Source: Caprimulgus europaeus (taxonomy: Eukaryota; Chordata; Aves; Caprimulgiformes; Caprimulgidae). Taken from it: a stretch of 64,000 nucleotides of DNA. Shown here one piece after another: positions 49,055 to 59,405 of the stretch. A program made the position numbers and the translations under genes. The stretch's first letter is position 1, and each line of letters starts with the position of its first letter. The stretch spans positions 4,158,622 through 4,222,621 of the forward strand of contig OU015525.1 in assembly GCA_907165065.1 (NCBI GenBank). The letters run 5' to 3'. A model generated the notes under the pieces. That model searched no databases. It was not told where the DNA came from and saw only the letters and a program-made list of their open reading frames with translations.

Positions 49055-50181
49055 ACAGCCAGAATCACTGATTCACCACCATGCAGATGCATTGCTCATG
49101 TCCCACACTGAACTCAGTGGGAAGACACAATTTCTACAGCCCAACAGTGAAGATGAAGCTTGGCGTTCCTCCAGGTGTAGACTATTACTGCCAAATTCAC
49201 TCTCCCTACACAGGTGCACAAGATTGATATAGATACTTATGGAAAGTTGCATCTCCCTTCACTTCAGCAGTTAAAAAATAATTTATACAATGTGTTTGGG
49301 TAACTAAACCCCAATAAACGTCAGTGGAGGGAGGCAGTCACTTCTGGAGCAGAGTGTCAGCAATAAGCAAACCATTTGCCTTGTGATCAACCTTCAGTGA
49401 GCTGCTGCTGAGGACTAAATTAACACCTAGGTTAGAGCAATTGCCTATCTTCTGCCTGGCTAAAGTTCAGTGCAATGAACCTAAATTCAATAATTTAGCA
49501 TGAAATTTAATACTTGCTGTTTAAAACTGACATTCCCCTTCTCCCAGCTCTCTCAGTCAATGGAGATGTGTGACCAGTTATTGAGGTGATGTGCTACAGA
49601 TTCCTATTTGTTTTATTTTTTTATTATTACTATTTTGTTCAAATTCCTATCTTTTCATGCTTCTCTTTTTTCTCATCAGGAGTGCAGGAACCTTTGTCTC
49701 TGCAATCACCTCCCATCTCCCTGCATCTCATCTGTGCCTGTGGAGAGCAGAATGAAAGACTTTGATGCAGTCGTAGCCTGATAGCAGTGTGAAACTAGAG
49801 AGAGCTGCATATGTAAGGAAATGCCTACTGAAAATTAGTTACACGGGCTGGCAGTCAAGCAGTTAAACCAGGCGTGGAAATGGTTTGCAATCTGTTCCAC
49901 CAGTCTCTCAAGTTTCCATTGTCAACATGGGATTATTTTTCAGCAAAACCCCCACCCTCCTGTACCAGCCTCGGGAATCAGTGTAATTAAAAACAACCAA
50001 AAAAAAAAAGTTTTACTGTTTTTAAATATATCTCTCAGCTACATGGGAAAAGGAAGGAGAAATCTATTGCAAATTAGAATATTTCTCCTCACTATTCACA
50101 CTTATCAGTCTGTATCCATTCATGGGATGAAGAAACTGGGTTTGGTCTTGTGTACTTGAGACAGTCTTTGCTGTTTAAAAA

Positions 50182-50463
50182 CCAAAATACATCCTCAGTG
50201 TTTTTCAGTGTGACAACAAAATGTTCCTCACCACTAGGAACTGCTGGGCTGCTGGGAAGAGGAGAAAGGGTGCAGCTTTCCTTGGCTGCAGGAGCAGCCT
50301 GTTCTTGATGCTGCTTGAACACAGATGTCGCAGCTTTTAACAAGTGTCTCCCATGACCTTCCTGAAGGACATGTCCTTGCAGAAGGGAGCAGGGATGCTG
50401 TTATCCCGATTTGCCATGTGTAGGGTGTCTCTTCATGGGATTTCATGTCAGACCTAGAAGTCT
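50182..50463 (-). repeat. Left arm of a 282-bp inverted repeat, unclassified
   Basis: The reverse complement of this segment matches 52266-52547 at about 94% (roughly 16 substitutions and one 1-bp indel by eye). Similarity begins and ends sharply. A minus-strand frame reading MKSHEETPYTWQIGI runs through it and is matched on the other arm by MKSHEEAPYTWQIRI. I do not recognise a transposon family. It may be two copies of a short dispersed element or a local inverted duplication. Confidence 0.9.
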
Positions 50464-51580
50464 AGAGGGGGTTATTAAGCATAAAATGCTAACCTTCTCC
50501 CCACTTTACCCTCAAATCCACGTTCTTGGGAGAAAGGCAAGCTGTGCTTCTGCTTTATGTTAGCCAGAACACCCAGAGCAATCGGGATGATACCTTTGTG
50601 AAGATTAAGCCCTGTCTTTGAAAGGGAATTGGCTGTTCCCTAAGCAAGCAACATATAGTGAAGATAGAGAAAATCTCAGGAAAAAAAAATAATCAAACTT
50701 CAATATTACTTCAGTCACCTTCCACCACATGAAAGCTTCTGCTGTGTACACAGCTGAAGGTACTTTCTACCATCTTTAATGTCCATCCTCAGGAAACAGG
50801 ACAAATATAGAAAAAGATAAATCTACCAAGATCCCCAGGAGGCCACTGCTCAGACAGTCTGAGAGCCACAAGTCACTAGAGGTTGGGAGGCTGTTATAGG
50901 GAAATAACACTTGACTGATCTCTCTTTATATTCGTGTCTAACCAACTGCAACTGGTCAATATCAAAGATGAGATGTTGAAGGACAAGATTCAAAGGGCTC
51001 ATTCAGTCTTTTTTATGTTATTTTTTCAACATCAACAGCTTCAGTATGATGTTGATTTTTGTATTAGTTCTTCAGAAACACAACTACTTCCAGGAGGATA
51101 TTTTAGGGCAGTCAGTAATGTCACAGCACAGCTTGAATAGGAACTGGGGAATATTTTTATGCTGTTACAACAAGAGACAGGAAATCAGATGATAGAGATA
51201 ATAAAATCAAGCTAAGTGGATTTAGTGAGGATATGATGGCTGCAACTTCTGATTCCAACAAGAACAGACCATCACTACTGAATTTGAAGGTTATTTGGCT
51301 AGATCTTAGTTGTTGGGACTAAAGTGTGACTTTGTTCCAAAAGAAAAAACAAAGAGCAGAAAGGAGACATGAACAATGTCTGAAAAAAAAAACAACAAAA
51401 AAAACCCACCTGTGTCTCTACACAAGAGATCAGAGCAAGATAATTCAGCTAGTGGGGCCAGAATCATCCTGTAACAGGAACTAGCAGTTGCTAAGCATGC
51501 TTTAAAGGTTACTGTCATCAGTTTGCACCCAGTTAGCCATTCTTCCTTGACTACCAATCAACATCTGCATGTGTGACCTA
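50464..51580. other. Spacer of the inverted repeat, left part, no gene recognised
   Basis: This is unique-looking sequence between the arms, including an A/C tract at 51383-51411. No gene was recognised. Confidence 0.5.
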
Positions 51581-51693
51581 CTGTAGGTGTTTCTGCTCTG
51601 GCAGGAGGGTTGGACTAGATCATCTTTTGAGATCACTTCTGATCCTAACATTCTGAGATTCTGTGATTGTGTGATTCTGAGATTCTGTGTGTG
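51581..51693 (+). mobile_element. CR1 LINE 3' tail only
   Basis: CTGTAGGTGTTTCTGCTCTG, GGGTTGGACTAGATCATC and a tail of GATTCTGTGATTGTGTGATT identify the last ~110 bp of a CR1 element. The copy is extremely 5' truncated. Confidence 0.88.
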
Positions 51694-52265
51694 TATGGTG
51701 AGGTAGATCTCTCAAACACCAAGTCCTGAGCAAGCAGATGCTTCCAGTACCTGATCCCTGCAGGGCTGAGAGATCTGTACACATTAGTTTGGCAGCAAAA
51801 TCAATGTCAGAAACTCCCATCTCATTTCAGGCAGCAGGCAGCAGTTTAATTCCCATCACTTCATGGAGCCATGTTGCAAACTGAATTAACCAAGTATGGA
51901 AAAAAAACCCCAACAAAACAAACAAACAAACAAAATCCACAAAAACCCTAAAGTGCATCAATCTCAAAGTTTTAGAGCCAGTTTATTTCATTATCCTTTT
52001 TTATACCTGCTTTGACATAGATAAGGAGTTAATAAAATATAGTCCTGGACAGAATAAAATTTCTGGGAGTGGGGAAAGATGGAAACTGCTTAAATCCACT
52101 TTGCCATAGAGAATTTGCAGGCATGTAAGAAAACCTAATGAAACATGCATGCTTTGAGAATTAAATCCTTAAATTTATATGATATTACCTATAGCAAAGT
52201 ACTGTTCTGGCTTTACTCATGACAAAATCAACTTTCCAAACAAGCATTTACAAAGAAACTGAGGG
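51694..52265. other. Spacer of the inverted repeat, right part
   Basis: No gene is seen. It holds an A-rich tract AAAAAAACCCCAACAAAACA with following AAAC units (51900-51957). Confidence 0.5.
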
Positions 52266-52547
52266 GACTTCTTGGTCTGACATGAAATCCCATGAAGAGG
52301 CACCCTACACATGGCAAATCAGGATAGCAGCATCCCTGCTTCCTTCTGCAAGGACATGTCCTTCAGGAAGATCATGGGAGACACTTGTTAAAAGCTGCAA
52401 CATTTGTGTTCAAGCAGCACCAAGTGGAGGCTGCTCCTGCAGCCAAGGGAAGCTGCACCCCTTCTCCTCTTCCCAGCAGCCCAGCAGTTCCCAGTGTTGA
52501 GGAACATTTTGTTGTCACAGTGAAAAAACACTGAGGATGTATTTTGG
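52266..52547 (+). repeat. Right arm of a 282-bp inverted repeat, unclassified
   Basis: It is the partner of 50182-50463 in opposite orientation. The plus-strand frame keeps the same reading (CPSGRSWETLVKSC in both arms). A G/T-rich tract starts directly at its right end, where the left arm instead continues into different sequence. Confidence 0.9.
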
Positions 52548-52632
52548 CTTGGTTTGGTTTGGATTTCGGTTGGGTTTTATTTTTTTCTTGGGGGTTTTTT
52601 TTTGTTGATTTTTGTTTTGTTTTTTTTTTTCC
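52548..52632. repeat. G/T-rich simple sequence
   Basis: GGTTTGGTTTGG and long T runs make an 85-bp low-complexity tract. Open frames rich in Phe and Gly or Lys and Asn here are artefacts. Confidence 0.85.
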
Positions 52633-53247
52633 TGAACTGTCTTGCAGGTGTTCCACTTTCCAGAGGAGAAAAATGTTTGATAGTAAAAGATATTTGTGTT
52701 GGCAGTATCACTTGGTCCATATTTCAGGAGCCAAACTGAAAACATACTTGCACAAGGTACAACCATAGATCATTAGAAGGAGCCAACTTCTGTGGGCTGC
52801 ACAAGTATGTCTGAGAAAGAACAGATGTGTAAATTAAAATATATCCCAAAATCTGACATTTATTTTAGGGTGGGAAAATTCACTAAGAGTAGCAGATCTT
52901 TGTGTTGTTATCTCTGCTAACAGTCCAGGATTGGTTCTCTGTGCTGCAGTACATTATTATATGGTTAGGCTTTGTTATTCCTTCTGGAATTAAAGCTCTA
53001 CCCCACCTTCCTTCCCACTGCTTAGTTTCCTGTTGGTAGTAAAGGATAATCTAATTTCTCCACAGCTGGTCTCAAGAGTACATCACATGATCCTTCCTGA
53101 GGACCCACATCAGTAGATCCAAAGTAAGACAACCTTCAGAGAAAATGCAGATATTTTAGTCACCTATGATTTTCCCCAGGAAACCCACAAAAACAGAACT
53201 ATAAATTTCTGCTTGTTTAGAATGAGTACAACGTGCTGTGGCATTAT
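52633..53247. other. Noncoding DNA, no gene recognised
   Basis: No element or coding region was recognised in this stretch. Confidence 0.5.
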
Positions 53248-54070
53248 GAACACCAAGCTGAGGAGTGCAGTTGATTGGCTTGAGGGAAAGCATGCCATCC
53301 AGAGGGACCTTGACAGGCTTGAGGAGTAGGCCTGTGCAAACCTCATGAAATTAAACAGCAGAAGGTGCTGCCCCTGAATTGGGTCAATCACCAATATCAA
53401 TACAGACTGGGAGATGAATGGATTGAGAGCAACCCTGCAGAGAACTTGGGGATACTGGTGGATGAAAAATTAGACATGAGTTAGCAGCCCAGAAGGCCAA
53501 GCATATCCTGGGATGCATCAATAGAACCATAGCCAGCAGGTTGAGGGAGGTGATTTTGCCCCTCTGCTCTGCTATTGTGAGTCCTCAGCACAGGAAAGAC
53601 ATGGACCTATTGGAGCGGGTCCAAAGAAGGTCACAAAAATGATCAGAGATGGAACACCTCTCCTATGAAGAAAGGCTGAGAGAGTTGGAGTTGTTCAGCT
53701 TGGAGAAGGATCTGAGAAGACCTTATTTAAGACTTTCAATACTTACAAGGGGTTTATAAGAAAGATAGAAAGAGACTTCTTACAAAGGCCTGTAGTGATA
53801 GAGCAAGAAATAATGGTTTCATACAGAAAGAGGGTAGATTTAGATTGGAGATAAGGAAGACACTTTTTACGTTGAGAATGATGAGACATTGGAACTGGTT
53901 GCCCAGAGAAGTTGTGGGTGAGTCATCACTGGAAGTCTTCAAGGTCAGGTTGAACAGGATGTTGAGCAATCTGATCCAATGGAAGATAACCCTGCTCATT
54001 TCGTAGAGGTTGAACTAGGTGACTTTTAAAGGCCCTGCCCAACCCAAAGCATTCTATGATTTTGTGATTG
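53248..54070 (+). mobile_element. CR1 LINE, 5'-truncated
   Basis: This copy starts in the late reverse transcriptase region (GAACACCAAGCTGAGGAGTG) and continues through CATCCAGAGGGACCTTGACA, GCAGCCCAGAAGGCCAAGC and GGTTGCCCAGAGAAGTTGTG to the ATTCTATGATTTTGTGATTG tail. Some ORF2 segments are deleted, for example near 53580, where the block between the VRPHL-type and HRKDMDL-type motifs is shortened. Several frameshifts and stops are present. Confidence 0.94.
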
Positions 54071-55168
54071 ACAGGTGGCTCCTAGCCTTGTCCCCTTGGA
54101 CTGAACTAGCATTTCCAGGGCAGTGTAAAGAAGAGGCTTCATTGTCTCCTCCATGTGATGACTGTTTTTACCTCTTAATGTTTTTCTCCTTGCAATAAGA
54201 TCAAGCAAGCAAGATACTAATCAGTGTAAGATGAGGACTGTGTCAGAACAGGTCACACTTCCATAAAGTGTGTTCATTCTCAGTCTGAGATGGTGAAGAC
54301 ATGACATCCCACTGTTATAGATGTGAGAAATCATTAGAGGTCACTACCACAAGCTGTGACCCTTACAGACACATCTCTAGTTTCTTCTTTCTCCAGAAAT
54401 ATTGTAGGAGGTACCACTACCAATCTTGTGTATGGCCAGAGGAAACACACCTTATATATAAAGCTAAGAATTTATTTTTAATATAATTGAAATAATAACA
54501 TTTTAATTCAAGAATCATTAGTTATTTAGATCTAATTATTGGAGAAACAAAGAAACAAACAAATAATACTTCAGGAAAAGTGTCAATGATAGTAATAGTG
54601 CAATTAAAAATTTAATAGATCTACTTCTTAGTTTCTGTACTTTTTTCCTGGTGTTATATTCATCTTTCCACTGCTCCTTTGGGTCTTAAAATTGGTAGCT
54701 TCAGACTGCTGAGGAGAGTTTTTGTTATGTTTAGTATGGAGAGTTTCTAGGGGTTTTAGTGAGGAGGAGTAGGATGTTGACTGTTTCTTCTTCCTCACTG
54801 TAGGATTCACCTGGGGTCATTTTTATTCATTTCCTGTTTTCTTTCTTCATTGCTCTATAGTTCCATGTTGCAGCCAAATTCGCTGGATGGTGCCTCTCAC
54901 GTAGGTAAGATACTACTCTTGGTACTCTTTATTGCCCCTAAACACAATTTCATATCACTCCAGGTCTTTATTTCTTCAAGTGACCATTTGGGTCTCCAGT
55001 ACCAAACCAATGTTCCTTCTTTTATCATCCCATACTTGTACTTCTCTGTGCCATATGCTGTGTGTTCACTTCTCAGGACTGCTGCCATGACATGCCTGCA
55101 CTTCTCCATATTACACCATTGTGTTAGAATCATAAATATCTCATTCTACATGGGATAATTCTTTATTT
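54071..55168. other. Noncoding DNA, no gene recognised
   Basis: Open frames here (about 100 codons at 54850-55158) show no domain. No repeat was identified. Confidence 0.45.
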
Positions 55169-55172
55169 CTGT

Positions 55173-55606
55173 TGTCTATGTAAGACTGTGGTTGCACCAT
55201 AGAAACACAAGCAGAACAGATAAACCATAGACACCTGGACAGTTAGAAAAATTGCTGTTAAAGCTAAACCATGCAAAAGAAAGCTGCAGGCAGGACACAA
55301 AATATCCAGGCAGAGCAAACCTGACAAGGTCTTGCAATCTCAGGACAAAGCTTGTTGGCCTAGAACTACCAATGGCAATACCTTATTGCAGGGCTACTTA
55401 CTGGCACGCATGCATTCTTCTGTCCCACAGGAGCTATTGTGAGCATCATGGTGACACCTGGTAGCCCAGAAGGTGCTAAAGGTACCATAATTTTTCTCCC
55501 ATGACATGGTGATGACATCAGAGCCACACCTGGCAGCAGGCACCAGTTTTGTTGCACAAAATAAACATTCTCATTAAGGGAATTCAGACTTATTCATTTT
55601 CTAGCA
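55173..55606 (+). mobile_element. Possible ERV1-type solo LTR
   Basis: The segment starts TGTCTATGTAAGACTG and ends TTTTCTAGCA. It is flanked by identical 4-bp sequences CTGT (55169-55172 and 55607-55610). AATAAA at 55560-55565 lies 41 bp before the end. TG/CA ends plus a 4-bp duplication suit the ERV1 class. No TATA box is evident, and a 4-bp match can be chance, so confidence is moderate. Confidence 0.45.
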
Positions 55607-55610
55607 CTGT

Positions 55611-56763
55611 GTAGCAAGACACCTTGTTTCACTTTTTAATCCTATTATCCATTAGAGTAATTCTCAAGGATTCCATTATATATGTGAGGAACAAATTTCT
55701 GAAAAGATACTAAAATGAAGCAAATGAAAGATTCTTGTCATATCAAGAAAATAAAGATCTAACTGAAACATTACTAACATTGTAGAGTTCAAGTCATTCT
55801 TGGCATGAGGACATGAACCTCCCTGGAATTATTTCCATTTGATTTGGAGGCTGGAAATTCACTTTTTGCTTTGAAAAAAAAAATGGTGTTTTTTGTTGTT
55901 GGTTTTTGGTCTTGTTTGTTTTTTTCTACAAAGTAATCAGAAGTCTGTACTTTGAAAAGAAGTTTATCCACCTCTCTTTTTCTTACAGTAACATTTTCTT
56001 GATTATTTTTCTTAATATATTTATTTATTGACCTATCACGTACCTAACATAATATTCAGAATCCAATCCATCTTGCCACAACTTTTAAAGTGCTTATCAT
56101 AAGCCTTTAATGCTATCAAGCATTTTAAACAGTCTGATCAGGACAAAAATCCTAAATACTCTGATTAAACACATGCTTGACAGTATTTTGAGATTCAGAT
56201 GACCCTTGTTTGCTTTTAAAAGCTAGATTGATTTTTCACACTAATTCCAAATGCAGAAAAAAATCTATTGGATATATGAGAAAGTTGCCTGTTAATTATC
56301 ATTGTTAACATTAATGATGGTAGAATTATTAGATGCTGGAACTAGCTAGAAAAGAAACATCAGTCCATCCAACTCATAATTTCTGAATCAGAGAGCTACA
56401 TCAATGAAAAGTGTCATTTATTTTTACTTCTCTATGAAAATATTTCACTGTGTCTTGATAAATTATGTAACTTTCAAATCCAAACAATAAGAGAGTTTTA
56501 ACATTGCTTTTCCAGCTGAGTTTTTCCTTCAGAGTCACTTATCTCTCTGGAACTTCCCACGTTTCCCAGTTGCTTTCTAGTGGTCCCATAAGCGATGGAG
56601 TTCCCCAGCAGTACAGGTGAGCTGATATTCTGTACAGTTTCACACTGAGCCTTTCCAACTCTTGCTGGTGCTGCCTCAGAAAGACTCTTTCATCAACAAA
56701 CTAATGAGGTCCAAATTTAAAGGAAATTTGGAAACCTGAATTCCACCAAAATAAATGTCATTG
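55611..56763. other. Noncoding DNA, no gene recognised
   Basis: A G/T-rich tract lies at 55878-55925. Otherwise nothing was recognised. Confidence 0.5.
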
Positions 56764-57487
56764 TAGAATCATAGTGTCTGGAAAAGATCTTTAAGATCAT
56801 TGAGTCCAACCATCAACTTATCACTACCAATCCCATCTCTAAACCACATCCCTAAGCACCTCATCTACCCATCTTTTAAATACCACCAGGGAAGGTGACT
56901 CCACCACTTCCCTGGGCAGCCTCTGACAATATTTGACTACGCTTTCAGTGAAGAAACTTCTCCTAATATCCAATCTAAACCTCCCCTGGTGCAACTTGTA
57001 ACCATTTCCTCTTGTTCTGTCACCTGTTACCCCAGAGAAGAGACCAACCCCCACCTCTATATACCCTCCCTTCATGTAGTTGTAGAGAAGGTCTCCCCTC
57101 AGCCTCCTCTTCACTAGAGTAAACAACCCCAGCTCCCTTAGTCACTGCTCATAAGACTTGTTCTCCAAGCCCTCCACCAGCTCTGTTGCTCTTCTCTGGA
57201 CACACTCCAGCACCTCCATGTCCTTCTTGGAGTGAAGGGCCCAAAACTGAACACACAACACTCAAAGTGCATCCTCACCAGTGCCGAATACAAGGGGACA
57301 ATCACAGCCCTACTCCTACTGGCCACACTGTTTCTGATACAGGACAAGATGCTATTTGCCATCTTGGCTACCTGAGCACACTGCTGGCTCATGTTCACCC
57401 AGCTGTCAACCAGCTCCCCCAGATCTTTTTCTGCAGGGCAGTTTTCCAGCCACTCTGCCCCAAGTCTGTAGCTTTGCATGGGGTAAA
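56764..57487 (-). mobile_element. CR1 LINE, 5'-truncated, minus strand
   Basis: The tail (CACTATGATTCTA) is at 56764. Two minus-strand frames cover most of the ORF2 C-terminus: 57138-57491 ([41 protein letters not shown]) and 56839-57126 ([33 protein letters not shown]). A frameshift near 57230 separates them. Truncation is near 57487. It is of the same subfamily group as 14136 and 40992. Confidence 0.94.
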
Positions 57488-57661
57488 TCACAGCTCAAGC
57501 ACTCCTAGTTGCAGCTGTCAAGACACTGCATGACTATGGAGGGAAAGGTAACCTTATGATTTCTGTATTTATATGTTTCTCCATAAACATCTACTATTAG
57601 ACTTCACTAGAAACTAAATAGTTGACTAAATAGCACCTTAGTCTGACCCAGAGAGAGGTTT

Positions 57662-57848
57662 TCACAGAATGTGAATTGATTGACTTTGGAAGGAAATTCC
57701 GGAGGACATTATGTCCCATACCTCTACTCAAGCAGGGCCATCTAGAGCCACTTACCAAGGATCATGTCTAGACATTTTTTAAATATCCCCAAGGATCTTC
57801 ACAACCTTCCTGGGCAGCCTGTGCCAGTGCTCAGTCACCCTCTTCACA
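57662..57848 (-). mobile_element. CR1 LINE 3' end, first piece of a mosaic
   Basis: The tail end (ATTCTGTGAA reversed) is at 57662. On the + strand, CACAACCTTCCTGGGCAGCC and GTGCCAGTGCTCAGTCACCC are CR1 blocks that stop abruptly near 57848. The next expected CR1 block is missing and another CR1 3' end starts instead. Confidence 0.8.
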
Positions 57849-57853
57849 TTGGA

Positions 57854-58163
57854 TTACAGAATCGTAGGGGTTGGAAAGAACCTCAGGAGATCATCCAGTC
57901 CAACCCTCCTGACAAAACAGGTTCCCTACAACAGGTTGCACAGAAAAAGAACCTCCCTTGACCTGCTGGCCACTCTCTTTTTAATGCACCCAGGATACTG
58001 TTGGCCTTCTTGGCTGTAAAGGCTCATGGCCAGCCTGCTGCCCACCAGCACACCCAGGTCCTTTTCCACAGAGCTCCTCGCCAGCAGGTCAGCCCCTAAC
58101 CTGTACTCATGCATGCAGTTATTCCTCCCCAGGTAAAGGACTCTATACTTGCTCTTGATTACT
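57854..58163 (-). mobile_element. CR1 LINE with internal deletion, second piece of the mosaic
   Basis: A fresh minus-strand CR1 tail (TTACAGAATCGTAGGGGTTGG on +) begins at 57854. Near 57944 the element jumps from the last ~90 bp to the ORF2 region just after the reverse transcriptase (TGACCTGCTGGCCACTC), so several hundred bp are deleted. The minus frame there shows [20 protein letters not shown] and PGCIKKRVASRSREV, well preserved. It ends near 58163. Confidence 0.85.
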
Positions 58164-58239
58164 CCAGTGGGCCAACAGACACCCTTTTCGACTACTTTAA
58201 CACACACATTCTCATTCTCAAGTGCTTCTCTTCCCCTCA

Positions 58240-58737
58240 TGTTCAGCCCAAGGTCTACCAGAGCAGAGTCTCTAGCACAAAGATTCCCAAAGTAATTTAT
58301 TGAGTGGTACAGAGATACACAGAGCTCCAGCTGGTTGCCTCCACAGAGGGACCACGAACAAAGAAATCCTCAGGCACTTATACCCTTGCAATCTAAGTTC
58401 CCTAACCCTCATGAGACATTAGACTACTCATTACCAATAGTAATATCAGGGTCTGGGGTCTTCCTGATCCTCACTGAGTGTCTTCATTGTCTCTAAGGGG
58501 GCTGTTTTTCTTCTTATCTCCAAGGTTGTGGTTTCTGCTGACGACTGCAGCTTCCTTATTCTCCAGCTTGAACCGGCTCTCGGTCGTTCTCCCACTTAAC
58601 TAGGTAGAAGCTCAACATAAGTTCAGCATAAATCTAGGTGAAAGCTCACAGCTTGCTTCAGCAAATTTAGCTACTAATGCTAATGCAAGTTAGCTACTAA
58701 TGGTAAGCAAGGTTATAAATCCTAACAACTCTTAACA
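58240..58737 (-). mobile_element. Solo LTR, ERVK-like
   Basis: On the minus strand it begins TGTTAAGAGTTGTTAGG and ends CCTTGGGCTGAACA. AATAAA lies at 58296-58301, about 56 bp before the end, followed by a GTGCTAGAGACTCTGCTCTG run of R/U5 type. Flanks CCCTCA (58234-58239) and CCCTCC (58738-58743) match at 5 of 6 positions, as expected for a 6-bp ERVK duplication. It lies directly against CR1 sequence on its right side. Confidence 0.65.
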
Positions 58738-59405
58738 CCCTCCCAGTATTTCTTCATAAGAGAGGTTTTCCAGCCCTCTGATCATTTCTGTGACCCTGCT
58801 CTGGACTCACACCAGCAGACCCACATCTTTCTTGTGCTGAGGACTCCAGAGTTGGACACAGTATTCCAGGTAGGGACCCACCAGAGCAAAGTAGAAGGGC
58901 AGAATCGCCTCCCTCGACCTGTTAACTAACGTTGCTTTTGATGTAGTCCAGGGTACGTCTGGCTTTCTGGGCTGCAAGCACACATTGTCGACTCATGTTG
59001 AGCTTTTCATCCACTAGTACCCCTAAGTCCTTCTCCACAGGGCTTCTCTCAACATCTTCATTGCCGAATCTCTATTGATACTGGAAGTTTCCAAACCCAA
59101 GTGCAAGACTTTGCACTTGACCTTGTTGAACCTCATGAAGTTCACACAGGCCCACTTCTTGAGTTGTTGAGGTCCTTCTGGATGGCATCCCATCCCTCAG
59201 GCATGTCAACCACACCACTCAGCTTGGTGTTGTCAGCAAACCTGCTGAGGGTGCACTCAATTCCACTGTCCATGTCACTGATGAAGATATTAAATAGCAC
59301 TGGTTCCAACACAGACCCCAACAGGATTCAATAGCACTTGTCACCGATCTCCATCTGGACATTCAGCTATTGACCACTACCCTCTGGATGTGAATTTGCA
59401 CCTCA
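58738..59405 (-). mobile_element. CR1 LINE body, third piece of the mosaic
   Basis: CR1 ORF2 sequence without its 3' end runs from the LTR rightwards. On the + strand, CAGTATTTCTTCATAAGAGAG, CCTAAGTCCTTCTCCACAGGG, TTGAACCTCATGAAGTTCAC and CAGCTTGGTGTTGTCAGCAAA identify the reverse transcriptase and following region. It has stops in all frames. Truncation is near 59405. Its missing 3' end may be the piece at 57662-57848. Confidence 0.92.

Larger units (their letters stand above)
41313..50181. other. Long noncoding stretch, no gene recognised
   Basis: Apart from two possible ancient LINE tails, A/C-rich tracts (44646-44698), a T run (47211-47226) and a 17-bp duplication (49021-49054), I recognise nothing here. 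Open frames up to 110 codons lack domains. Confidence 0.45.

Noticed and set aside
52372-52766. Lys/Asn/Pro-rich or Phe/Gly-rich frames near 52.6 kb
   Set aside because: They translate a G/T-rich simple-sequence tract on either strand.
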